Source of the DNA: Streptomyces sp. NBC_00510
GTDB lineage: Bacteria; Actinomycetota; Actinomycetes; Streptomycetales; Streptomycetaceae
Assembly: GCA_036013505.1 (NCBI GenBank)
Contig: CP107851.1
Span: forward strand, 1,054,001 to 1,118,000
Direction: 5' to 3'
DNA: 64,000 nucleotides
The notes below the pieces were generated by a model, which saw nothing but the letters and a program-made list of their open reading frames with translations, was not told the origin of the DNA and did no database searches. The position numbers and the translations under genes were made by a program. Shown here piece after piece: positions 43,607 to 51,586 of the stretch (position 1 is its first letter; each line of letters starts with the position of its first letter).

Positions 43607-44164
43607 ATGGCCGTCATCCTGTCCGTCTCCGGAAGCCCCTCCGCCACCTCCCGCACCGCACGGCTGCTGCGCCACCTGGACGACCGGCTGCGGCTCCAGG
43701 GCCACGAGGTGGTCCCCCTGGACGTGCGTACGCTGCCCGCCGACGCCCTGCTCGGCGCCGACGTCCACCACCCGGCCATCACCGGGGCCGCGGCCCTGTT
43801 CCAGCGGGCGGACGGGGTGGTGATCGGCACGCCCGTCTACAAGGCCGCCTACTCGGGCCTGCTGAAGTCGCTGCTCGACCTGCTCCCGCAGTTCGCCCTC
43901 GCCGACAAGACCGTGCTGCCGCTGGCCACCGGTGGCACCACGGCCCACGTCCTGGCCATCGACTACGCGCTGCGCCCGGTGCTGAGTTCCATGGGCGCCG
44001 CCCACGTCGTCCCGGGGTGGTTCACGCTCGACAAGGACCTCACCGTGGCCGACGACGGCACGCTGACCGTCGCGCCCGCCACGGCCGAGGCCCTGACGCA
44101 GGTCACCGACCGCTTCTCCGCCGCGTTGGGAGGCCGTACGACCGTGCTCGCGCCCACGGGGTGA
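43607..44164 (+). CDS. NAD(P)H-dependent FMN reductase (SsuE-like)
   Basis: 185 residues. SVSGSPSATSRTARLLRHL is the flavodoxin-like phosphate loop; VVIGTPVYKAAYSGLLKSLLDLLPQFALADKTVLPLATGG is the SsuE/MsuE signature. It supplies FMNH2 for the LLM monooxygenases of the operon. The ATG at 43607 has GGAAGG upstream; a GTG at 43547 overlapping the hydrolase stop would add 20 poorly conserved residues. Last gene of the operon. Confidence 0.93.
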   Translation: MAVILSVSGSPSATSRTARLLRHLDDRLRLQGHEVVPLDVRTLPADALLGADVHHPAITGAAALFQRADGVVIGTPVYKAAYSGLLKSLLDLLPQFALADKTVLPLATGGTTAHVLAIDYALRPVLSSMGAAHVVPGWFTLDKDLTVADDGTLTVAPATAEALTQVTDRFSAALGGRTTVLAPTG

Positions 44165-44194
44165 GCCCCTGCCCGCCGTACGCCGCGCGCGGGG

Positions 44195-45073
44195 TCACAT
44201 CGCGGGGCCGGCCCCCTGGCACAGGTCACGGATCGCGGTCACGTGCGGGTGCCAGGGGCGCGTGTCCGGCCCGGTGAGGAGCAACCGCCGTTCCACGCGC
44301 GGCAGTACGGGGACGAGGGTGAGGCCGCCGGGCAGCATGCTCCCCGCCAGGGAGGGGACGACCGCGACGCCGAGGCCGGCCTCCACCATGCAGAGGAGCG
44401 TGCCCAGTTCACGGATGTGCTGGGTGGGGCGGTAAGGAACCCCGGCCCGCGCGTGGAGTTCCCTGAGCTGGCTCTCGGCGCCGGAGGTGGTGGCGAGCAG
44501 CGGGTCGTCCAGGAGGTCGGCCAGTTCGACGGACTCCTCGCCGGCCAGCGGGTGGTCGCCGCGCAGGACGGCCTCGAGCGCGTCCGTCGCGACCTGGACG
44601 GCCCCACGGGGCGCCGGGTCCGGGTCGATGAGGATCGCGGCGTCGACCGTGCCGCTCTCCAGCCACTGGGTGATCTCCTCGGCGAAGCCCTCGAAGATCC
44701 TGACCTCGACCTGCGGGACGTTCTCGCGCCACAGCTTCAGCAGCCGGGGAAGCAGCCCGTGCGCGGCGGTCGGCGGCACGGCCAGGGTGATGGTGCCCTC
44801 GGCACCGGCGTCGTGCCGGGCGGCCGCCGCGGCGTCGAAGGCCCGGGCCGCGGCGAGGGTGGCGCGCGCGTGCGGCAGCAGCGCGTCGCCCAGGGGCGTG
44901 GGCCCGACGGGTGGAGCGCGCCGCACCAGTTCACCCTGCACGGCGCGCTCCAGGGAGGCGAGCGAGTGCGACACCGAGGACTGGCTCATGCCGAGCGCGG
45001 CGGCCGCCGTATCGAATCCCCGGTGGTCGGCGATCGCGACGAACACGCCCAGTTGCCGCAGGGTCACGTCCAT
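44195..45073 (-). CDS. LysR-family transcriptional regulator
   Basis: 292 residues. N-terminal HTH VTLRQLGVFVAIADHRGFDTAAAALGMSQSSVSHSLASLERAVQGELVRR, then the substrate-binding domain (EGTITLAVPPTAAHGLLPRLLKLWRE, EGFAEEITQWLESGTVDAAIL). It is convergent with the sulfur operon and divergent from the universal stress gene across an operator-like repeat. It may be a CysB/Cbl-like sulfur regulator by position, but this is only inference. Confidence 0.94.
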   Translation of the reverse strand: MDVTLRQLGVFVAIADHRGFDTAAAALGMSQSSVSHSLASLERAVQGELVRRAPPVGPTPLGDALLPHARATLAAARAFDAAAAARHDAGAEGTITLAVPPTAAHGLLPRLLKLWRENVPQVEVRIFEGFAEEITQWLESGTVDAAILIDPDPAPRGAVQVATDALEAVLRGDHPLAGEESVELADLLDDPLLATTSGAESQLRELHARAGVPYRPTQHIRELGTLLCMVEAGLGVAVVPSLAGSMLPGGLTLVPVLPRVERRLLLTGPDTRPWHPHVTAIRDLCQGAGPAM

Positions 45074-45090
45074 CGGTGCCTCGCATCACG

Positions 45091-45118
45091 GGATGAGTGC
45101 CATCGATTTGCCTCATCC
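45091..45118. promoter_or_regulatory. Candidate LysR-type binding site
   Basis: GGATGAG-N14-CTCATCC inverted repeat with ATCGAT in its centre, 18 nt upstream of the LysR start in the divergent gap. The size suits a LysR regulatory site. Confidence 0.55.
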
Positions 45119-45176
45119 TACGCGGCCCGGCGACGCTGGCGGAGTCCCGACGGGACCCAGAGACGGGAGGCACCCC

Positions 45177-45713
45177 ATGCGGAACGCGACAGGAGCGGGC
45201 CGGGTCGTCGTCGGCGCGAGCGGTTCCCTCGCCAGTCTCGCGGCGCTGCGCCGCGGCGTCCTCGAGGCCCGGGCCGCCGGGCGGCCGCTGCCGGCCGTCA
45301 TGGCCTGGGAGCCTCCGGAGGGCGAGGTCCTCTACGGCCTGCAGCCGGAGTCCGCCTGGGCGGACGCGTGCGCCGCGGAGGCCGCCGGACGCCTGGACCG
45401 GGCCCTGGACGAGGCGCTCGGCGGCATGCCGCCGGACGTGCGGATCGAGCGGTGCGTGCTCCGGGGCGCCCCCGGGGCCGTGCTGTGCGCCGTCGCGTCC
45501 GGCGCCGACGACCTGCTGCTCCTCGGCGCGGCCCGGTCCTCGCGGACACCGGTGGGTGTGCACCGCAGGCCCGTGCAACGGGCCGTCCTGGCGGACGCCG
45601 TGTGCGACGTCGTGATCGTCGGCGGACCGCGCCTGCGGCCCGCCGAGGCACGACTGCTGCGCCGCTGCCGCAGGCAGGACGCCCGGCTGAGGACACGTCA
45701 GCAGCCGGACTGA
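45177..45713 (+). CDS. Universal stress protein family
   Basis: 178 residues. GRVVVGASGSLASLAALRRGVLEARAAGRPLPAVMAW is the USP N-terminal strand-loop; LRGAPGAVLCAVASGADDLLLLGAARSSRTP and ADAVCDVVIVGGPR occupy the ATP-loop position, but the usual G-x2-G-x9-G-S/T is degraded (RSSRTPVGVHRRPVQRAVL). ATP binding is therefore uncertain. GACGGGAGG precedes the ATG. Divergent from the LysR gene. Confidence 0.88.
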   Translation: MRNATGAGRVVVGASGSLASLAALRRGVLEARAAGRPLPAVMAWEPPEGEVLYGLQPESAWADACAAEAAGRLDRALDEALGGMPPDVRIERCVLRGAPGAVLCAVASGADDLLLLGAARSSRTPVGVHRRPVQRAVLADAVCDVVIVGGPRLRPAEARLLRRCRRQDARLRTRQQPD

Positions 45714-45772
45714 GTGCGTACACCGTCGGCGTACGGACGTCACCGACCACCGATCCCCGGAGGGGACCCCGT

Positions 45773-46015
45773 ATGACCCGAGGGACCGGCCCCGCTCCCC
45801 ACGCCGATCCCGGCAGGGCCCGCGATTGCCGGACCTGCCGCGGTTGGGGAACGCTCGTCACCGGCCACGACGGCCTCGCCCTGTGCCCGGCCTGCCAGCT
45901 CCCCCGGCAGCGGTCCTGCCCCGCCGTCCCGCACGCCGAGGACCTTCCCCCGCGGCGCGCCGCCCGGTACTCCGCGGCCGCCGCGGCCGTCCGCTGCCGC
46001 TGCGCCGGGCACTGA
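45773..46015 (+). CDS. Small zinc-ribbon protein (DnaJ-type CxxC pairs)
   Basis: 80 residues. Two CxxC pairs, DCRTCRGWGTL and CPACQLP, are spaced as in one DnaJ CxxCxGxG zinc finger; further cysteines occur near the C-terminus (VRCRCAGH). CCGGAGGGG lies upstream of the ATG. Probably a metal-binding or nucleic-acid/protein-binding microprotein; the function is unknown. A hairpin follows. Confidence 0.7.
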   Translation: MTRGTGPAPHADPGRARDCRTCRGWGTLVTGHDGLALCPACQLPRQRSCPAVPHAEDLPPRRAARYSAAAAAVRCRCAGH

Positions 46016-46054
46016 GGCCCCGGGCGGCACCGACCGGACGGTGTCACCCCTCCG

Positions 46055-46074
46055 GGCCGTCCCGCGGGACGGCC
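46055..46074. terminator. Hairpin after zinc-ribbon gene
   Basis: Perfect 20-nt palindrome GGCCGTCCCGCGGGACGGCC, 40 nt after the stop codon. Probable terminator. The remaining ~160 nt before the acetyltransferase gene show no clear feature. Confidence 0.6.
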
Positions 46075-46233
46075 GGGCAGGGGCTTGGCGATCGTCGCCG
46101 TGCGCGGGGGGCGGGGGGCGGGCCGGATCCGGCCCCCTACCGGGCGACCGGGCCCGGGCGGGACACTGACAGCGCGGTCGTGCCGGGCGGGGTGCGGGTG
46201 GGTCCCGCGGCGCGGAGGGGGAAGGGGGACGGG

Positions 46234-47067
46234 ATGGCGGTCGGCTCCACCGAGGTGACGGCTCTGGCGGGATCCCTGACGGCACTCGGCCTGGAACCGG
46301 GCGGGGTCGTCCTGGTGCACGCCTCGCTGCGCGGCGCGGGCGGCACCCGCGCGGGCACGATGCTCGACGCGCTGCTGCGGGTGCTGGGACCGCACGGCAC
46401 GCTGGTGACGCCCAGTTTCACGCCCGAGAACTCCGACTCCTCCGCCGCCCACCGGGCGCGTGTGGCGGGGCTGGACCCCCGGGAGGCCGCCGCCGTACGG
46501 GGCGCGATGCCGCCCTTCGATCCGGCGTCCACACCCGCGCCCGGGATGGGGGTGCTCTCGGAGGCGCTGCGCACCGCGCAGGGTGCGGTGCGCAGCGCCC
46601 ATCCGCAGACCTCCTTCGTGGCGTACGGCCCGGCCGGGGGCGCCATCACGGCGGGGCACGGCGCCGACTGCCACCTCGGCGAGCGGTCCCCCTTGGCGGC
46701 GCTCTACCGGGCCCGCGCCCAGGTCCTGCTCCTCGGCGTCGGGTTCGACGTGTGCAGCGCGTTCCACCTGGCCGAGTACCGGGTGCCCCGGCCGCCCCTG
46801 CGCACCTACCGCTGCGTCGTCGTCAGGGGCGGCCGGCGTTCCTGGTGGTCCTACGAGGACGTGGCCCTGGACGACTCGGACTTCGCCGCCCTGGGCGCGG
46901 CGTACGAGGCCGAGGGCACGACCAGGACCGGCACCGTGAGCGGGCTCCGGTGCCGGTTGCTCGACCTGCGGGAGGCCGTCGACTTCGCGGTGCGCTGGAT
47001 GCCCGCGAACCGGCCGCGGCGGGCGGGCGCCGGGGCCGGGACGGGGCCCGGGCCCGGGCTCACCTGA
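46234..47067 (+). CDS. AAC(3)-type aminoglycoside N-acetyltransferase family protein
   Basis: 277 residues of the antibiotic NAT (AAC(3)) family. Conserved blocks: VVLVHASLRGAGG, ALLRVLGPHGTLVTPSFTPENSD, FDPASTPAPGMGVLSEALRTAQGAVRSAHPQTSFVAYGP, and HLGERSPLAALYRARAQVLLLGVGFDVCSAFHLAEYR with the acetyl-CoA and His/Glu residues. Family members acetylate the 3-amino group of aminoglycosides, but many actinobacterial relatives act on other amines. GGAGGGGGAAGGGGG precedes the ATG. Its 3' end overlaps the convergent gene by 8 nt. Confidence 0.9.
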   Translation: MAVGSTEVTALAGSLTALGLEPGGVVLVHASLRGAGGTRAGTMLDALLRVLGPHGTLVTPSFTPENSDSSAAHRARVAGLDPREAAAVRGAMPPFDPASTPAPGMGVLSEALRTAQGAVRSAHPQTSFVAYGPAGGAITAGHGADCHLGERSPLAALYRARAQVLLLGVGFDVCSAFHLAEYRVPRPPLRTYRCVVVRGGRRSWWSYEDVALDDSDFAALGAAYEAEGTTRTGTVSGLRCRLLDLREAVDFAVRWMPANRPRRAGAGAGTGPGPGLT

Positions 47068-48175
47068 GGCGGTCGAGGACCCTGCCGGCCCGCAGGAGGT
47101 GCAGGTCGTGCCGTACGGCCGCGGGGAGCGCGGCCTCCTCGTACGGCACGCCGTCCAGGAAGTCGCGCAGTCCGACGTCGCCGACGCGTGACATCGTGTA
47201 CGGCGGAACGGAGTGCCGGGTGAGCACGAGGGGCCCTGGTCCCGCGTGCCCGAGCGCCTCGGCGAAGATCGCGCGCACCCGGTGGAAATGACGTTCCTGG
47301 ACGCCGCCGATGTCGATGACGCCGACGGCTTCCGCGTCGGAGGGCGCCGTGCCGCCGATTCTTCGCAGCGGCAGACGGCCGAGGTCGTGCAGCAGCACGT
47401 GGGCGGCGGCGTACTCGAGGGTCTGCCGGTCGGAGAGGCTGCCGCCCTTCCCCTGGAGCCGCCGGGTGATCTCCTCGCGCGGCTCCTCCCCTAGCCGGGC
47501 GATGGTGTCCTCGATCGGATCCTCGCCCGCGGGCAGGGGGAGGTCGGCGAACAGCCCGTAGTGGCCCGCCATCGGCCCCTGGTCCAGGACGCGGCACAGG
47601 TGCTCGGCGAGGAGCCGGCCCTCCTCCGCGACGACCGCGGCGGGCAGGGCGTTGATCCGCGCGCCCAGTTCGCCCACGTAGAGCACCTGCAGGTACGGCA
47701 GCCGGCCCGTGACCGCCTGGACCCGTTCCGCCATGAGCACGGCAGGCAGCACGTAGCTCAGGGCGCGCAGCGGCATGCGCACCGACGCGCCGAACACCAC
47801 CCGCAGCACCGGCGGTCCGTACACGGCGGCCTTGCCCACCACGTCCAGGAGCGGCTCCACTCCGCCCTCGGGCAGCCCGCGCACGTACCCCTGCAGCCGG
47901 GCCGTACGGCCGACGACGGCGTCGAGGAGGGCCGGGCGCACCCGGTTGACCACCCCCGCGGCGGCTCCGTACTCCGAGGGCCGGAACCGGGCCAGGCACG
48001 AACGGACGTCCGCTTCGGCGAACGGGACCATGGTGTCCTGTCCCATCAGCGGGATTCCGCGCAGGACCGCGGTCAGCAGGTTCTCCTGCCGCTTGCCCAG
48101 GCCCGGGGGCGCGGAAGGGGACGGCGCCGGCCGGGGGCCGGGACGGGAGAGCGTCGCGGGGTCGACCCCACCCAT
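47060..48175 (-). CDS. Uncharacterised protein beside TIR-STAND gene
   Basis: 371 residues from the ATG at 48175, not recognised. The chain is mainly helical, with LGKRQENLLTAVLRGIPLMGQDTMVPFAEADVRSCLARFRP, VLRVVFGASVRMPLRALSYVLPAVLMAERVQAVTGRLPYLQVLYVGELGARINAL and, near the end, EAVGVIDIGGVQERHFHRVRAIFAEAL. The frame is open to 48337, but codons upstream of 48175 are AT-rich (CTA, CTT, TAT, TCA) and look like promoter DNA, so I chose the downstream start; ATG 48259 is the alternative. It is divergent from the TIR-STAND gene and may be its regulator or target (inference). Confidence 0.72.
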   Translation of the reverse strand: MGGVDPATLSRPGPRPAPSPSAPPGLGKRQENLLTAVLRGIPLMGQDTMVPFAEADVRSCLARFRPSEYGAAAGVVNRVRPALLDAVVGRTARLQGYVRGLPEGGVEPLLDVVGKAAVYGPPVLRVVFGASVRMPLRALSYVLPAVLMAERVQAVTGRLPYLQVLYVGELGARINALPAAVVAEEGRLLAEHLCRVLDQGPMAGHYGLFADLPLPAGEDPIEDTIARLGEEPREEITRRLQGKGGSLSDRQTLEYAAAHVLLHDLGRLPLRRIGGTAPSDAEAVGVIDIGGVQERHFHRVRAIFAEALGHAGPGPLVLTRHSVPPYTMSRVGDVGLRDFLDGVPYEEAALPAAVRHDLHLLRAGRVLDRLR

Positions 48176-48180
48176 CAATG

Positions 48181-48214
48181 AGTCGTACATATAAAGTGAT
48201 AGCCAGTCATACAT
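48181..48214. promoter_or_regulatory. AT-rich divergent control region with direct repeats
   Basis: AGTCGTACAT (48181-48190) and AGTCATACAT (48205-48214) are direct repeats differing at one base, starting 24 bp apart, flanking ATAAAGTGATAGCC. The patch is far more AT-rich than its surroundings and lies at the head of the divergent genes. The ~24-bp repeat spacing is close to two helical turns, as for tandem activator or repressor sites. Confidence 0.5.
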
Positions 48215-48320
48215 GTGCTGCGGAACGGGACATGACGAGACGTCAGCGGATTCTTCCATGATGACGCCAGTGCGGGCGTCCGTGACCGCGCCCGTTCGTA
48301 CCGGTTCGGACGGGTGGGGG

Positions 48321-50612
48321 ATGAAGAATACGTACACCTACGCCGTGAGTTACCTGCATGGCAGGGACGAGGCCTGGGTGGCGCGCTTCCTGGACGACCT
48401 GGACCGGCGGCTGGGCACCTCCCCGGTCCGTTTCGTCAGGGCGGCCACCGACGGCGGCCGGGGCGCGGCCTCGCCCGGGGTGGCGACGGCGGACCGCGTC
48501 CTCGTCCTGTGCTCACCGGCCTACTTCAGCGAGGGCCCCGCGGACGCGGACTGGGCGATGCTCGCCCACCGCACGAGCCTGGACCGGGCCCGCGGGGCGG
48601 CGGAGAACGGCATCGTGCTGCCCCTGCTCTGGGAACCGGTGCTCCAGCGGATGCCGGCGGTGGTGGCCGAGGCGGACACGTTCACGGCGGGGCAGCCGCC
48701 CGAGTACCGGACCCACGGACTCGCGTTGATGACGATGCAGGCCGCGCGCCACCGGGCCGCCCTCGACGAGGTGCTCGGCAACCTCACCCGATGGCTCACC
48801 ACCGCTCCCCCCACCGGAAGCGGCCCCGCCCCGCAGGACATCCCCGCCGAACTCCCCCCGGCCCTGACCTCGGACGACACCCGGTTCACCGGCCTGTACC
48901 GCGGCCAGCTGACGGGCACCGCGCCCGGACTCACCGGCGGGCGCCCACTGGGCCGGCGACTGAGCTGGCAGGACGGTCCGTCGCGACGGCACACCCCGTC
49001 CGGGGAGCCGGCGGCCGCGGGGCGGCGGCTGCTGCTGATCGGCCCGGCGGGTTCCGGGCGCAGCGCCGTGCTCGGGCACCTGGCGGACCGCGTCGCGGCC
49101 GGACCGAGCGGAGCGCCCTGGGGCTGCCAGGTGGCGTTCACCCTGCGGGCGGACACCGGCGGCCTGCCCTCCCCCGACGGGATCGTCCAGGCGGCCGCCC
49201 CCTCGCTGGCCGCCCGGGAGCCCGCGGGCTGGACCGCCCGGCAACTGCGCGGCGGGCGCGCGCTGCTGGCCGTCCACGGCCTGGACCGCGCGCCGGTCCA
49301 CATGCGCCCCGCGGCCTGGGAATGGCTGCTGCGCACGGCCGAGCACTACCCCGACGCCGTGATCCTGGTGGAGGCCAACGGCAGTTCGGTGCCCTGGCAC
49401 CGGCTCGACGGTGTCTTCACCCCGGTCCTCCTCGACCCCCTCGACCCTGCCGAACGCGAAGCCCTCCTCGCCGGGGGCGATCCCCTCGCCGGCGCCCCCG
49501 GCGGCAGGTCCGCGCTCACCGCCCTGGCCGACGACCCGCTGCTCGCCGACGCCGTCCGCTGGCCGTCCGCCGCGGTCGCCGTCCGGCACGCGGCCCGGGC
49601 CGCCGGGGACCGCGGGCCGGACCGCATGGATCTGCTGCGCGCCGCGGTGGCCGCCGTCTGGCGCCCCGACCGGGAGGCCGCCAACGCGCGTACCAGGGTG
49701 CGCGACAGCGTCCTGCGGGCCGCGGCCGGGGGCCTGGCCGCGGCGACACTCGGGTCCGGCGACGCCCCGCTCCCGGCCGACACGGCACTCGACGCGCTCT
49801 ACGGACTGAGCGCGCCCGGCCTCACCGGCACCGTTCCCCCCGCCCGGCTGCTGTCGCAACTGGCCGACGAGGCGGGCATCCTGTACGCGCCGGCTCCCGC
49901 GACGATCGCCTTCGCCGGCGACTCCGTACGGCAGTACCTCGCGGCGGAGCACCTGGCCACCCACCCCGGCCCCGACGGCGACCGGATCCTCGCCGAGCAC
50001 CTCGAACGGACGGGGTCGTCCGGGCTCGCCCGCCTGGTCGCCGAACTGAGCGCGGTCCGCAAGTCGCTCCCGGACGTCCCCGGGCTCCTGGAGCACGGTG
50101 CCACCGGCCGGCGCCTGACGGCATCGGCGACGCCGGGGAGGCGGGCCACGGGTCCCGTCGTCGTACGGTCCGCGGACGAACTCGCGGGCCTGGCCGCGCG
50201 GCGGGACGCCGCGCCCGAGGTCTGGTGCCAAGGACCGCTCGGGGAACTGGAGGCCGTGCTGCCCGGGATCCCCGGACTGCGGAGCCTGGTGATCCTGGAC
50301 CACCTGGAGATGACCGCGGTGCCGGACCTGAGCCGCTGCGCCGCGCTCCGGTCGCTGCGCCTGTCGAACTGCCCCCGGCTGCGAGACCTGACCTCCCTCG
50401 GCGCCTCCCCGGTGATGTTCCTGACCATCGCGCCCTGGCTCCCGTCCCTGGACCTGAGCCCGCTTCACCATGCGCCCTGGCTGCGGAGGATCGACCTGGT
50501 GACCGCCGCTGCGCGGGGCGGCGACGACGCCGTCCGCGCCCCGCGCGTCGGGCGTGCCGACGTGCGCGTGCTCGCGCCGCCGGGCCCCCCGGGGGGTCCT
50601 CCCGGCCTGTAG
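48321..50612 (+). CDS. FxsC-like TIR domain fused to degenerate STAND NTPase and LRR-like tail
   Basis: 763 residues. Residues ~4-165 parallel the FxsC protein encoded at 60658-61839: YAVSYLHGRDEAWVARFLDDL, DRVLVLCSPAYFS, ADADWAMLAHR, IVLPLLWEP. Where FxsC has Glu78 (CATEW), this protein has Asp (ADADW). Residues ~235-500 look like a NACHT/STAND NTPase, but Walker A is GPAGSGRS (241-248) with Arg for Lys, and Walker B is LLAVHGLDR with His for Asp. A helical region follows, then short leucine-rich repeats (GLRSLVILDHLEMTAVPDLSRCAALRSLRLSNCPRLRDL). The layout resembles NLR-type immune sensors. First gene of the conflict cluster. Confidence 0.85.
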   Translation: MKNTYTYAVSYLHGRDEAWVARFLDDLDRRLGTSPVRFVRAATDGGRGAASPGVATADRVLVLCSPAYFSEGPADADWAMLAHRTSLDRARGAAENGIVLPLLWEPVLQRMPAVVAEADTFTAGQPPEYRTHGLALMTMQAARHRAALDEVLGNLTRWLTTAPPTGSGPAPQDIPAELPPALTSDDTRFTGLYRGQLTGTAPGLTGGRPLGRRLSWQDGPSRRHTPSGEPAAAGRRLLLIGPAGSGRSAVLGHLADRVAAGPSGAPWGCQVAFTLRADTGGLPSPDGIVQAAAPSLAAREPAGWTARQLRGGRALLAVHGLDRAPVHMRPAAWEWLLRTAEHYPDAVILVEANGSSVPWHRLDGVFTPVLLDPLDPAEREALLAGGDPLAGAPGGRSALTALADDPLLADAVRWPSAAVAVRHAARAAGDRGPDRMDLLRAAVAAVWRPDREAANARTRVRDSVLRAAAGGLAAATLGSGDAPLPADTALDALYGLSAPGLTGTVPPARLLSQLADEAGILYAPAPATIAFAGDSVRQYLAAEHLATHPGPDGDRILAEHLERTGSSGLARLVAELSAVRKSLPDVPGLLEHGATGRRLTASATPGRRATGPVVVRSADELAGLAARRDAAPEVWCQGPLGELEAVLPGIPGLRSLVILDHLEMTAVPDLSRCAALRSLRLSNCPRLRDLTSLGASPVMFLTIAPWLPSLDLSPLHHAPWLRRIDLVTAAARGGDDAVRAPRVGRADVRVLAPPGPPGGPPGL

Positions 50613-50680
50613 ATCAGCCGCGACGCGGTCCGTTACAGTGGCGCCACAGCGTGTGGTGGCATGACGTTCTCGGGGGGCAC

Positions 50681-51586
50681 ATGCGGTACACCAAGGTCTT
50701 CGACCCGCAGGCGCCCGGCGCCGTCGGGGAGACCGGCGCCGACACATCCTCGGGGCGTCAGGACGACCAGGTGTACCTGTTCGACGAGGACACGGTGCTC
50801 GCCGTCAACGTCGCGCTGGTGACGCGCCGTCCGCTGCTCGTCCTCGGCCCGCCCGGCTCGGGCAAGTCCACGCTCGCCCCCAACGTGGCACGCGTCCTGC
50901 GCTACCGCTTCTACGCGGAGGTCGTCACCGCCCGCACGGAGGCACCCGATCTGCTCTGGCGCGAGGAGGCGTTCCGTCAGCTCAACGACGCCTCCCGGGG
51001 CAGGCTCGGCGCGCCCGGCGACCAGCCGTACCACCGGCCCGGCCCCTTGTGGAAGGCACTGGACCCCGCCCAGGACGACGCGGCCCCGGACGGTCTGCGC
51101 GACCGTCCCGCCGTGGTCCTCATCGACGAGATCGACAAGGCGGACCCCGACCTCCCCAACGCGCTCCTCGACCCGCTGGACAACCTGCGCTTCGAGGGCC
51201 CGGACCGCTCCCGGGTCACGGTGCGCCCCGAGATCGGGCCGCCGCTGGTCGTCATCACCAGCAACGAGGAACGCGAGTTGTCGGCCGCGTTCCGGCGGCG
51301 CTGCATCCCGCTGCGGCTGCAGGTCCCCGGGCGCACCCACCTGCTGGAGGTCGCCCGGCTGCACATGGGATCGGACTTCGATGCGGAACTCGGCGCCGAG
51401 GTGGCCGACCTCTTCCTCGCCCAGGGCTCCGGTACGGGTCGTCTCGCGGCGGCGAGCACCGCGGAGTACCTGGACACGCTGCGGGCGTGCCACGAGATGG
51501 GGCTGACCGCCGATTCCGAACTGTGGCGCAGCGTCGCGCGGTTCGCCATGGTCAAGGACACCTACGAGCCGACGGCCTTCGCGTGA
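50681..51586 (+). CDS. MoxR-type AAA+ ATPase
   Basis: 301 residues. Walker A GPPGSGKST (56-64), Walker B VVLIDEIDKA (145-154), sensor-1 VVITSNEEREL with the arginine finger in AAFRRRCIPLRL. The ~80-residue insertion after Walker A (TEAPDLLWREEAFRQLNDASRG) is typical of ATPases paired with vWA proteins. It starts 68 nt after the TIR-STAND gene; its stop overlaps the vWA start (GTGA). Likely the ATP-driven switch of the cluster. Confidence 0.94.
   Translation: MRYTKVFDPQAPGAVGETGADTSSGRQDDQVYLFDEDTVLAVNVALVTRRPLLVLGPPGSGKSTLAPNVARVLRYRFYAEVVTARTEAPDLLWREEAFRQLNDASRGRLGAPGDQPYHRPGPLWKALDPAQDDAAPDGLRDRPAVVLIDEIDKADPDLPNALLDPLDNLRFEGPDRSRVTVRPEIGPPLVVITSNEERELSAAFRRRCIPLRLQVPGRTHLLEVARLHMGSDFDAELGAEVADLFLAQGSGTGRLAAASTAEYLDTLRACHEMGLTADSELWRSVARFAMVKDTYEPTAFA

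Noticed and set aside
44165..44194. Possible terminator between the FMN reductase and LysR genes
   Set aside because: GTGAGCCCC and GGGGTCAC pair only with a bulge; too weak to call.
48260..48337. Upstream start at 48337 for the minus-strand gene ending at 47060
   Set aside because: It would overlap the divergent TIR-STAND gene and uses AT-rich codons and promoter-like DNA; 48175 fits codon usage best.
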